Source of the DNA: Bog-756 sp963835465
Lineage (GTDB): Bacteria; Actinomycetota; Acidimicrobiia; Acidimicrobiales; RAAP-2
Length of the DNA stretch: 64,000 nt
NCBI GenBank assembly: GCA_963835465.1
Contig: CAWIFR010000001.1
Coordinates: 372,001-436,000, forward strand
Direction: 5' to 3'
Part shown: positions 57,242-64,000 of the stretch, piece by piece
Layout of the letters: each line of letters opens with the position of its first letter
Numbering within the stretch: position 1 is the first letter of the stretch
Made by a program: the position numbers and the translations under genes
Notes under the pieces: model-generated
Seen by the model: the letters and a program-made list of their open reading frames with translations, nothing else
The model's database searches: none
Told to the model about the DNA's origin: nothing

Positions 57242-58489
57242 TCAGCCGAGGGCCGGGTCCGGGGCCGGGCGCCCGGCCCGGACCCGCATGGCCTCGAGGA
57301 AGCGGACCGCCCCCATGGCGGCATGGCGGCACCGGATCGAGGCCAGAACGTCGAAGGCGTGCTGGGCGCAGGGCAGTTCGACGGCGGCCACCGGGGAAGG
57401 TGAGTGCAGCCGGAGCTCGGCGACGAAGTGACGGGCCACGCCGAGCGGGACCAGGGTGTCGTTAGCCCCATGGAATACCAGCATGGGCGGGGCGGCCTCG
57501 GTGACCCGGTGGTCCGGTGAGGCCTGCTCGAAGAGCGTCGGATTGTCGCTGACCGACGTCTTCATCACCCTCCGTTCGAGGAGGTCGAGGGTGCCGTGCC
57601 CATAGGCCCCGGAACGCTCGGGATGGCCGGTCAGGTCGTACACACCGTAGAAGGGGACGCATGCGTCCACCGAGGCATCGAGGTCCTCGAAGCCAGGCTG
57701 CCATTCGGACTCCCCGGGGGTGAGGGCCAGCAGCGCGGCGAGATGGCCGCCCGCCGACCCACCGGAGACGGCGATGAACCCGGGGTCGCCGCCGTACTCG
57801 GCGATGTGCTGGCGGACCCAGGCCACTGCCCGTTTGCAGTCGACGATATGGGCCGGCCAGGTGGCCCGGGGGCTCAGCCGGTAGTTGATGGAGACGCAGA
57901 CCCACCCCCGCTGGACCAGCTCGTGCATCAGGGGGATGCCCTGCTCGCGCTTGTCCCCGATGATCCAGGCCCCACCATGGATGTAGACGAGCACCGGTGC
58001 GCCCTCGGGCACCACGCCGCGACGGGTCAGGATGTCGAGCTTGTGGCGGTAGTTCCCATCGCCCCAGTAGTCGATGTTGCGGGCCCGACGGATACCCCGG
58101 AGCCGTAGGGGTACGGCGATCACCAGGCGCCACCAGTGGTTCCACACGGGCCGAGGATCCCGGGCCAAGTCCTCGATCGCCCCTCCCGTGGCCTGTTGCA
58201 GCGCCTCGTCCACCAGCCTTCCGGCCTGCCCGGCCACGACGGCCAGGCGCAGGTAGGCCGCAGCTGAGAGGGCGGTGAGGGCGAGTCCGACCCAGCCCGG
58301 CCAGGCCGACAAGGCCCCGTTGACAGCCAAGGCCGCCGTGCCCACGGCCAGAAGGGCCACCATGTGCAGAGGGAGCTCACCAGGTATCCAGCCCATGGCA
58401 AAGCTGGCCACGGTGAAGGGCTCGCGCCGGATCGGGACGAAGGCGTTGACCGCAAGGACGCCGAAGACCATGCTGACTGCGAGGAACAC
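57242..58489 (-). CDS. Membrane-anchored alpha/beta-hydrolase, LipO-like esterase
   Basis: 415 residues from GTG 58489. N-terminal helices (FLAVSMVFGVLAVNAFV and others) precede an HSL-type esterase domain: LVYIHGGAWIIGDKREQGIP (oxyanion HGG), nucleophile AVSGGSAGGHLAALLAL, acid LVFHGANDTLVPLGVARHF and the final His in LPCAQHAFDVLASI. The open frame reaches ATG 58600, but I prefer 58489: GGAGGGG lies 8 nt upstream, and codons before it lose GC at third positions. Gene order with the divergent WS/DGAT matches Rv1426c (lipO)/Rv1425. Intact. Confidence 0.87.
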   Translation of the reverse strand: MFLAVSMVFGVLAVNAFVPIRREPFTVASFAMGWIPGELPLHMVALLAVGTAALAVNGALSAWPGWVGLALTALSAAAYLRLAVVAGQAGRLVDEALQQATGGAIEDLARDPRPVWNHWWRLVIAVPLRLRGIRRARNIDYWGDGNYRHKLDILTRRGVVPEGAPVLVYIHGGAWIIGDKREQGIPLMHELVQRGWVCVSINYRLSPRATWPAHIVDCKRAVAWVRQHIAEYGGDPGFIAVSGGSAGGHLAALLALTPGESEWQPGFEDLDASVDACVPFYGVYDLTGHPERSGAYGHGTLDLLERRVMKTSVSDNPTLFEQASPDHRVTEAAPPMLVFHGANDTLVPLGVARHFVAELRLHSPSPVAAVELPCAQHAFDVLASIRCRHAAMGAVRFLEAMRVRAGRPAPDPALG

Positions 58490-58598
58490 CCAGGCCACCC
58501 CTCCATACAACACGGTCCGGTGGCTACTGTGCAGCCAATCGGCTCTCGGGGCGAGCGACGGATCCAGAACGAACAGCCGAAGAGGGAGGACCGAGGTC

Positions 58599-60119
58599 AT
58601 GGAGCGACTCAGCGGTCTGGATGCCAGTTTCCTCTACCTCGAGACCCCGAGTCTCCACATGCACGTCGCGCTGACCCTGGTCTTCGATCCCTCGACCGTG
58701 CCCGGCGGCTACTCCTTCGACCGCATGAAGCAGTCGATCGAGGCCCGGCTCCCCTGCGCTCCGGTCTTTCGGCGCCGCCTCGTCGAGGTGCCCTTCCGAC
58801 TCGGGCACCCGGTGTGGGTGGACGATCCCCAATTCGACATCGACTACCACGTGCGCCTGGCTGCCGTGCCCCAGCCGGGGGGGCTCCGCCAACTGGCCGA
58901 CCTGGCCGGTGACATCACCGGGCGCCCGCTCGACCGGACCCGGCCCCTGTGGGAAATGTGGATCGTGGAGGGCCTGGCGGGTGGCCGCATCGGCTTCATC
59001 GCCAAAATGCACCACTCGACCGTGGACGGGGTCTCCGGCGCGGCCCTCCTCTCGGTGCTCTTCGACCTGGTCCCTGAGCCCAGCCCCGACACTGTTCCCC
59101 CCGAGCAATCCGTGGACCAGCGGGTGCCCTCGGGCCTCGAGCTGATGAGCCAGGCCCTGGTGGCCCGCGCCCTCCGACCCATCGACATGACCCGCGACCT
59201 GTTCCGGACCGGCCAACGGGTGCTCGACGTGCGCCGGGTACGCCTCAACCCGAGGCATCGGGCGCCGCAGGCCAAGGCGGCCCTCCCCCTCTCGGCCCCT
59301 CGGACCTCGTTCAACGGCGCACTCACCTGGCGCCGCAGCGTGGCGCTCACTGCCATCGGGCTGGACGACGTCAAACGCTTGAAGAACGCCACCGGCACCA
59401 CGGTGAACGATGTGGTGCTGGCCGTGTGCACCGGCGCCCTCCGAGCCTTCCTCGTGGAGGGGAACGAGCTGCCATCCAAACCCCTGGTGGCCGTGGTCCC
59501 GGTCTCGGTCCGGACCGAGGTGGACGACCCTCACGGCTCCAATCAGGTGTCGACCATGTTCGTCCAGCTCCCGGTCGAGACCGAGGACCCCCTCGAGCGG
59601 CTGCAGTCCATCCACGACGGCACGCTCGGGGCCAAGGAGGAGCACCGGGCCCTGGGGCCCGACACCCTGATCACCTGGGCCGAGTACGCCACGCCCAACT
59701 TCTTCGCCAACGCCGCCCGCCTCTACTCGAGGATGCGACTGGCCGACCGGCACCGGCCCATCGCCAACCTGGTCATCTCCAATGTCCCAGGGCCTGACTT
59801 CCCGCTCTACCTGGCCGGCGCCGAACTCGAGGCCGGCTACCCGCTCGGCCCGGTGATGGACGGGATGGGAGTCAACATCACCATCATGAGCTACCGGGGC
59901 ATCCTCTACTGGGGCATCCATGCCAGTCCGGACACGATCCCCCGGATCTGGAATCTCACGGCCGCTATCCCCCTGGCCCTCGACGAGTTACTGCATGCCT
60001 CCGGTGAGGAACCCGCCGTCTACCGCTCGGAGGCCGCCGCCGCCGCCGTCCGGGCCTCGGGCATCGACGTCGAGGTGCCCGATCCGGACCGGAGGGGACC
60101 GACGCCGGATCCCGGGTGA
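58599..60119 (+). CDS. Wax ester synthase/diacylglycerol acyltransferase
   Basis: 506 residues. MERLSGLDASFLYLETP start, active-site IAKMHHSTVDGVSGAALL with HHxxxDG near residue 138, VNDVVLAVCTGALRAFL and NLVISNVPGPDFPLYLAGA. It makes triacylglycerol or wax ester from acyl-CoA, a storage-lipid enzyme widespread in Actinobacteria. GGGAGGA lies 8 nt before ATG 58599. Intact. Confidence 0.94.
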   Translation: MERLSGLDASFLYLETPSLHMHVALTLVFDPSTVPGGYSFDRMKQSIEARLPCAPVFRRRLVEVPFRLGHPVWVDDPQFDIDYHVRLAAVPQPGGLRQLADLAGDITGRPLDRTRPLWEMWIVEGLAGGRIGFIAKMHHSTVDGVSGAALLSVLFDLVPEPSPDTVPPEQSVDQRVPSGLELMSQALVARALRPIDMTRDLFRTGQRVLDVRRVRLNPRHRAPQAKAALPLSAPRTSFNGALTWRRSVALTAIGLDDVKRLKNATGTTVNDVVLAVCTGALRAFLVEGNELPSKPLVAVVPVSVRTEVDDPHGSNQVSTMFVQLPVETEDPLERLQSIHDGTLGAKEEHRALGPDTLITWAEYATPNFFANAARLYSRMRLADRHRPIANLVISNVPGPDFPLYLAGAELEAGYPLGPVMDGMGVNITIMSYRGILYWGIHASPDTIPRIWNLTAAIPLALDELLHASGEEPAVYRSEAAAAAVRASGIDVEVPDPDRRGPTPDPG

Positions 60120-60140
60120 CCGACGCCGGTGGCCGTGGGC

Positions 60141-61385
60141 TCAGGGGGACGGAGCCACCGCCATCGAGGAGGCCCCGGCACACACGGGAATCGCCCGGCC
60201 GAAGGTCTCGGCCACCGGGTCGTAGGGCAACACCGAGTCGAAGCCGACCACCACGAACGCCCCGGTGCCGGCAGGGCCGAGGACGATGTCGGTCGGGTGC
60301 TCGGTGCCCGAGCTCGGGGCCCCGGCCTGTTGGGCTGGAAGCCGCACCGGAGCCGGCGGATTGGCCAGGGCGGCCAGGGGCACCGGGTTGACCCAGTTGT
60401 TGGCCGAGTCCGCCACCAGCAGCGAGCTGCCGTCGGGCTCGATGGCCAGGGCGGCCGGGTCGGCCAGGCCGTAGTAGTCGAAACTGGCCTCTGGACCGGG
60501 AACACCGGTGGCCGTGGCGATGGAGAGGACCCGGCCACCGAAGTTGGGGGGCGGCTGTCCGACGAGGAAGACGGTGCTCCCGTCGGCGGTCACGCCGATG
60601 CCGTGCGGTGAGTAGACCGACGAAACGGCCAGGCCCGTCGGAATGATGGCCCCGGCGGTGTCGGTGGTCGTGTCAACCGGGACCACGCCGCCGGTCACCA
60701 GGGCGTAGAGCCTCGTCCCCTCCGGGTTGAGGGCCATCCCGAAGATCGTGCCGGCAGCACCGAGATCGACGGGCCGGCCCACGCGGCGGGAGGCCGTGTC
60801 CACCGGGACGACGGTATTCCCGCTGGCGGCCAGCACGGTGCGGCCGCCGGGGAGGACCACGATGGCGTGGGTGCCACCCCGGCCGGGGATGGGGATGGGA
60901 GACCCGGCCCGTTGGGTGACCAGATCGATCGGGACGACCACGTTCTGGGCCGCCGTGCCGGCGGCCGATGCTCCGGGCCCGGTGGTGGCACTCGATGACG
61001 ATGCGGCGACGGTGGTGGTCGGCGTGGCGGTGGCCAACGTGGTGGAGACCGGACCCGGTTCGGCACCGTCGGAGGTGACCACGTAGGCCCACCGTCCGTC
61101 GGCCGAGGTGGCGATGGCGAAGTTCCCGAGGCCCGGGGTCCCGGCGATGGGGAGGGGGATGGCAGCCTCCGCGGTGTGCGTGGCCAACTCCACCGGGGTC
61201 ACCGCGTTGGTGCACACCACGTAGCCCACGGAGCCAACCGGGGCCAGCGACGACCCTCCGGACGGGGCCGGTCGAGGCTGGTTGAACAGGCCGCAGCCGG
61301 ACAGTGCGGGGGGCAGGATCCCGACGACGACGACGGCGGCGAGCATGCGGGACCGGCGGTGGCCGGAGGGACGGGTCGGTGCCAT
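60141..61385 (-). CDS. YVTN beta-propeller lipoprotein
   Basis: 414 residues from ATG 61385. Signal RMLAAVVVVGILPPALSGC with lipobox LSGC, then repeats of the YVTN type: VGYVVCTNAVTPVELATHTA, TRLYALVTGGVVPVDTTTDT, SLLVADSANNWVNPVPLA. It shares repeat style with the large surface protein at 41-44 kb. Probable extracellular binding protein; ligand unknown. Convergent with WS/DGAT. Intact. Confidence 0.82.
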   Translation of the reverse strand: MAPTRPSGHRRSRMLAAVVVVGILPPALSGCGLFNQPRPAPSGGSSLAPVGSVGYVVCTNAVTPVELATHTAEAAIPLPIAGTPGLGNFAIATSADGRWAYVVTSDGAEPGPVSTTLATATPTTTVAASSSSATTGPGASAAGTAAQNVVVPIDLVTQRAGSPIPIPGRGGTHAIVVLPGGRTVLAASGNTVVPVDTASRRVGRPVDLGAAGTIFGMALNPEGTRLYALVTGGVVPVDTTTDTAGAIIPTGLAVSSVYSPHGIGVTADGSTVFLVGQPPPNFGGRVLSIATATGVPGPEASFDYYGLADPAALAIEPDGSSLLVADSANNWVNPVPLAALANPPAPVRLPAQQAGAPSSGTEHPTDIVLGPAGTGAFVVVGFDSVLPYDPVAETFGRAIPVCAGASSMAVAPSP

Positions 61386-61482
61386 GCGTGGACCGACCCT
61401 AGCGACGTGGCCGCAGGTCACGAGGTGACCGTCGCGGCAAGCGCCGCCCGGGGCGCGGCTGTGGCCAAGGACTCCCCGGGGG

Positions 61483-61782
61483 TCAGGCGTGCTGAAACTG
61501 CGGTACGCCCTCGACCTCGAAGGCGAACTCATCGACGTAGCACCACCACCACGACTCACCCGGCTCGTACGACTGGATCAATGGGTGCCCGGTCTCGTCG
61601 AAGTGGCCGGTGGCGTGCCGGCCGGGCGAGTTGTCGCAGCAGCCGACGTGGCCGCAGATCATGCACATGCGGAGGTGCACCCACTGTCCGCCGAGTTTGA
61701 GGCACTCCACGCAGCCGTCGCCCGAGGGCTCCGTGGCCGCAACCTGGTCGAGGTGGTTACAGAACTCTTCGGCTTCGGTCAT
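61483..61782 (-). CDS. UBP-type zinc-finger protein
   Basis: 99 residues, intact. Cys/His ligands in CNHLDQVAA, DGCVECLKLGGQWVHLRMC, CGHVGCCDNSPGRHATGHFD and GHPLIQSYEPGESWWWCYVD give the complete ZnF-UBP arrangement known from eukaryotic deubiquitinases, where it binds the ubiquitin C-terminus. Stand-alone copies occur in Actinobacteria with no known role. Start ATG 61782. Confidence 0.88.
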   Translation of the reverse strand: MTEAEEFCNHLDQVAATEPSGDGCVECLKLGGQWVHLRMCMICGHVGCCDNSPGRHATGHFDETGHPLIQSYEPGESWWWCYVDEFAFEVEGVPQFQHA

Positions 61783-61850
61783 GGCGTCTCCTCCGCTGAT
61801 CCCGCGCTGGCCCCGGACCGTTCGATGGTACCGGTGGCCCGCTCCGGCGG

Positions 61851-62784
61851 CTACCTGTCCGAGGTCCGGGCGGCCTCCAGGATGGCCGAGAGGGCCATGT
61901 CCCTCGGCGTGGGCTCGAGACCGAACGTCGCGGTGGCCTCCGACGAGTCGATGACGAAGGGCCGGTTGAACTGGTACTCGGTCTCCTGTAGCTCACGAAG
62001 TTGGCGCGAGATGAGGCCGGCCAGCCGGAGGGCCAAGTGCGGAATGCCAAAGACCGCCGGGGCGGGCAGGTCGGCCAGCGCGCTCGAACTCGGTGGCCAG
62101 CTGCCGCTGGCTGACCGGAGGGCCGGTGGGCACGTGCCATGCACGGCCCCAGGCGTCTTCGTCGTGGGCGAGGTGGGCGATGGTGCGTCCGACATCAGGA
62201 ACGTAGGTCCAGCTGTGCAGGGCGTCCGGGTCGCCCAACACTGCGATACGCCTCCCGGCCAGGAGCTTGGCCACGTTGCGGCCAAAATGGCTGGTGTCGA
62301 CCACGTCGGGGCCGTAGAAGTCCGAGGCTCGGGCCTCGGTGACCCGTACCTGGCCCGACCGGTGGGCGGCCAGTGCGTCGGCCCACATCCCGGCCCGGAC
62401 CCGACCCTTGGGTCCCGTGGCCACCAGGGGGTCGGCCTCCACCATCGGATGGTTGACCGGACCGTACCCGTAGAGGTTGCTCATGGTGACCAGAACCGCC
62501 CCTGACGCCTTGGCCGCGGCCAACAGCGAAGCCGCGATGGGCGGCCACTCGGCGGCCCATCGGTGATAGGGCGGATTGGCGCAGTTGTAGACGGCGACGG
62601 CCCCCACCGCCAGCTCCGCCATGGTCGCGACATCGGAGGCGTCGGCCGCCACCTTCGTGATGCCGCCCCGCTCCGGGCCGGAGCCCGACCGGGTGACCAT
62701 GGTGACCTCTGCGCCCTGGCTCACCAACTCCAGCGCGGTGGCCGTCCCGACGGCACCCGCCCCGACCACCATCTCGTGTCCCAT
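61851..62784 (-). CDS. NAD-dependent epimerase/dehydratase family protein, one frameshift
   Basis: About 310 residues. Dinucleotide loop MVVGAGAVGTATALELVSQG, MSNLYGYGPVNHPMVEADP (SDR-like Tyr), RASDFYGPDVVDTSHFGRNV, HSWTYVPDVGRTIAHLAHD; after an indel near 62085 the C-terminus reads PAPAVFGIPHLALRLAGLIS and FVIDSSEATATFGLEPTP. ATG 62784 is preceded by AAGGGAA. Substrate unknown. Divergent from a TetR gene with shared operators. Confidence 0.85.
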
Positions 62785-62801
62785 GGCCTGTTCCCTTTTG
62801 T

Positions 62802-62866
62802 GAGCAGTGCTCTCTATCATGACCAGTATTCACAACAAATCGACCAATTGCAAGAGCACTGCTCTT
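62802..62866. promoter_or_regulatory. Two copies of a palindromic TetR operator
   Basis: GAGCAGTGCTC at 62802-62812 and AAGAGCACTGCTCTT at 62852-62866 are the same palindrome (GAGCA-N-TGCTC), centres 52 bp apart. They lie in the 121-bp gap between the epimerase gene and the divergent TetR gene, one near each start. Confidence 0.75.
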
Positions 62867-62905
62867 CTATTGATGCAGTGATCCGGGACATGCGATGCTG
62901 GAGCC

Positions 62906-63685
62906 ATGCCGCCATCCACCGGGCTGCGGGCGCGGGTGCGAGCCGAGCTCATCGACGAGATCAAGGCCGAGGCCCGCCGCCAATTGGCCCGGGACGGGGC
63001 ACCTGCCCTCTCGCTGCGGGCGGTCACCCGCCAGCTCGGGATGGCATCGTCGGGCATCTACCGCTACTTCCCGAGCCGGGACGCCCTCCTCACGGCGTTG
63101 ATCATCGATGCCTACGATGCCGTCGGCCAGGCTGCCGAACGGGCGGACGCCGCTCTGGACCGAGCCGACGTGGGAGGCCGCTGGTGGGCCGTGTGCCGGG
63201 CCATCCGACGTTGGGCCCTCGACCATCCCCACGAGTACGCCCTGGTCTACGGCTCGCCCGTGCCCGGCTACCGGGCCCCGAAGGACACCGTCGGCCCGGC
63301 CAGTCGCGTCACCATGGTGCTGTCCCGGATCGTCCAGGACGCCTCGGACTCCCGACGCCTCCGACCGGCGGCGGCCACAGGCCTGCTTCCTCCCCTCACT
63401 CCGGCCGCCGCCGCCGAGGCCCACCGACTGGCCGAGGTGGCCTTTCCCTCGGTCGACGAGGAGGTCGCGCTCCGGGCGTTGGGGGCCTGGACGCAACTCT
63501 TCGGCATGGTCAGCTTCGAACTGTTCGGTCACTTCCACGGAGTGCTGGACGATCCCGAGCCCGTCTTTGCCAGGGTGGTGCTCGAAGCCGGAGGATTGCT
63601 CGGACTCCCCGCTCCCGGCCAGGTCACCGGGGAGGGGCGGCCGGAAGCCGACGGTGAGGAAGCCGAAGCGTTCTACCTCATCTGA
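62906..63685 (+). CDS. TetR-family transcriptional regulator
   Basis: 259 residues, intact. DNA-binding domain AELIDEIKAEARRQLARDG, ALSLRAVTRQLGMASSGIYR, YFPSRDALLTALIIDAY; the C-terminal WRWALDHPHEYALVYGSPVP-like region (RRWALDHPHEYALVYGSPVP) is the WHG/TetR_C_13-type ligand domain. It probably represses itself and the divergent epimerase through the two palindromes. ATG 62906 has GGAG just upstream. Confidence 0.9.
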   Translation: MPPSTGLRARVRAELIDEIKAEARRQLARDGAPALSLRAVTRQLGMASSGIYRYFPSRDALLTALIIDAYDAVGQAAERADAALDRADVGGRWWAVCRAIRRWALDHPHEYALVYGSPVPGYRAPKDTVGPASRVTMVLSRIVQDASDSRRLRPAAATGLLPPLTPAAAAEAHRLAEVAFPSVDEEVALRALGAWTQLFGMVSFELFGHFHGVLDDPEPVFARVVLEAGGLLGLPAPGQVTGEGRPEADGEEAEAFYLI

Positions 63686-63705
63686 CCAGGGGTGCTGTCA
63701 CGACC

Positions 63706-63987
63706 GTGGAGGGTCAGGGCGGCGCCTCCCGAGTCACCGCCACCCTGACCGTGGCCATCTCGATCGGTGCGTTCCTGATCGTCACGGCCGCCCTCCACGC
63801 CGCCTTCTGGCACGAGTGGCCACTCCCCCGCTGGTGTCCTCCCGTGGCCGCCGGGGTCCTGGTGATCCTCTCCTTCCTCGCCGGATGGGTCAGCCTGGCG
63901 GTGGTGCTCCCTCTGATGGGTCTGGTGGTGGCGACCCTGGTGACGGTGGATTCCCTGCTATCCCGTCGGGTCGGCGCCACCGGGTGA
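63706..63987 (+). CDS. Small hydrophobic membrane protein
   Basis: 93 residues from GTG 63706 with about three hydrophobic helices: VAISIGAFLIVTAALHAAF, VAAGVLVILSFLAGWV and LAVVLPLMGLVVATLVTV. It starts 20 bp after the TetR stop, so it could be co-transcribed. No family recognised. Confidence 0.55.
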   Translation: MEGQGGASRVTATLTVAISIGAFLIVTAALHAAFWHEWPLPRWCPPVAAGVLVILSFLAGWVSLAVVLPLMGLVVATLVTVDSLLSRRVGATG

Positions 63988-64000
63988 GGAGCGGGCCGCC

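Noticed and set aside
58598..58601. CATG shared by two divergent start codons
   Set aside because: The minus-strand start at 58600 is doubtful: codon bias appears and a GGAGGGG ribosome site exists only for GTG 58489, so the starts probably do not overlap.

Overview
High-GC actinobacterial chromosome segment. The gene content points to Acidimicrobiia or a close relative rather than to mycobacteria or streptomycetes, but that placement is inference. The evidence is a WhiB1-PdtaS pair as in Mycobacterium, a DUF3107 protein, paired Get3-like ATPases, a full System I (Ccm) cytochrome c maturation operon where most Actinobacteria use ResB/ResC, and secreted proteins built from YWLVASDGGIFAFGDA-type repeats. 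I saw no rRNA, tRNA, CRISPR array, insertion sequence or prophage.

The sequence carries many single-base indels. Between about 1 and 20 kb nearly every gene is split over two or three frames, and scattered cases follow up to 62 kb. In the cases I could reconstruct, most are one extra G or C beside a CG step. I treat these genes as intact in the organism and as assembly errors here, so their coordinates span all fragments.

1-8.8 kb: a partial glycerophosphodiesterase; whiB1 behind a perfect CRP-type site, convergent with pdtaS; then a minus-strand run of a PHP phosphatase, an O-methyltransferase, two Get3/ArsA-like ATPases and DUF3107; then a dGTPase-like HD protein and a universal stress protein. 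8.9-19.6 kb: DUF2252, a cyclopropane-fatty-acid synthase, and an iron-sulfur group (mrp, a SufR-like regulator, a cysteine desulfurase) sharing a divergent palindromic promoter; then a quinone reductase-like enzyme, an APC permease, an OB-fold protein and a DUF4118 protein. 19.7-29.7 kb, minus strand: enoyl-CoA hydratase, gmd, ccdA and overlapping ccmA-B-C-D-E-F-G-H/I, including a 55-residue CcmD.

29.8-37.2 kb: a glycosyltransferase, a TetR regulator, then an ECF sigma factor and its RskA-like anti-sigma factor, divergent from a lipoprotein cupredoxin, two exported ferritin-like proteins, a third ferritin-like protein and a DUF4395 membrane protein. This is the best candidate here for a little-described system: an envelope metal/redox module under its own sigma factor. 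37.2-47.7 kb: a low-molecular-weight phosphatase, a DODA-type dioxygenase, an exported hydrolase, a large TIG/YVTN/PKD surface protein ending in six tandem 42-residue repeats, a gene-poor kilobase, a phosphotransferase and an acyl-CoA dehydrogenase.

47.7-64 kb: a cold-shock protein, divergent cysS and valS, a branched-chain amino-acid ABC operon (livF, livG, fused livHM, binding protein) with duplicated operator-like repeats, a LipO-like esterase divergent from a wax ester synthase/DGAT, a beta-propeller lipoprotein, a UBP-type zinc finger, an epimerase divergent from a TetR gene with two matching palindromes between them, and a small membrane protein.
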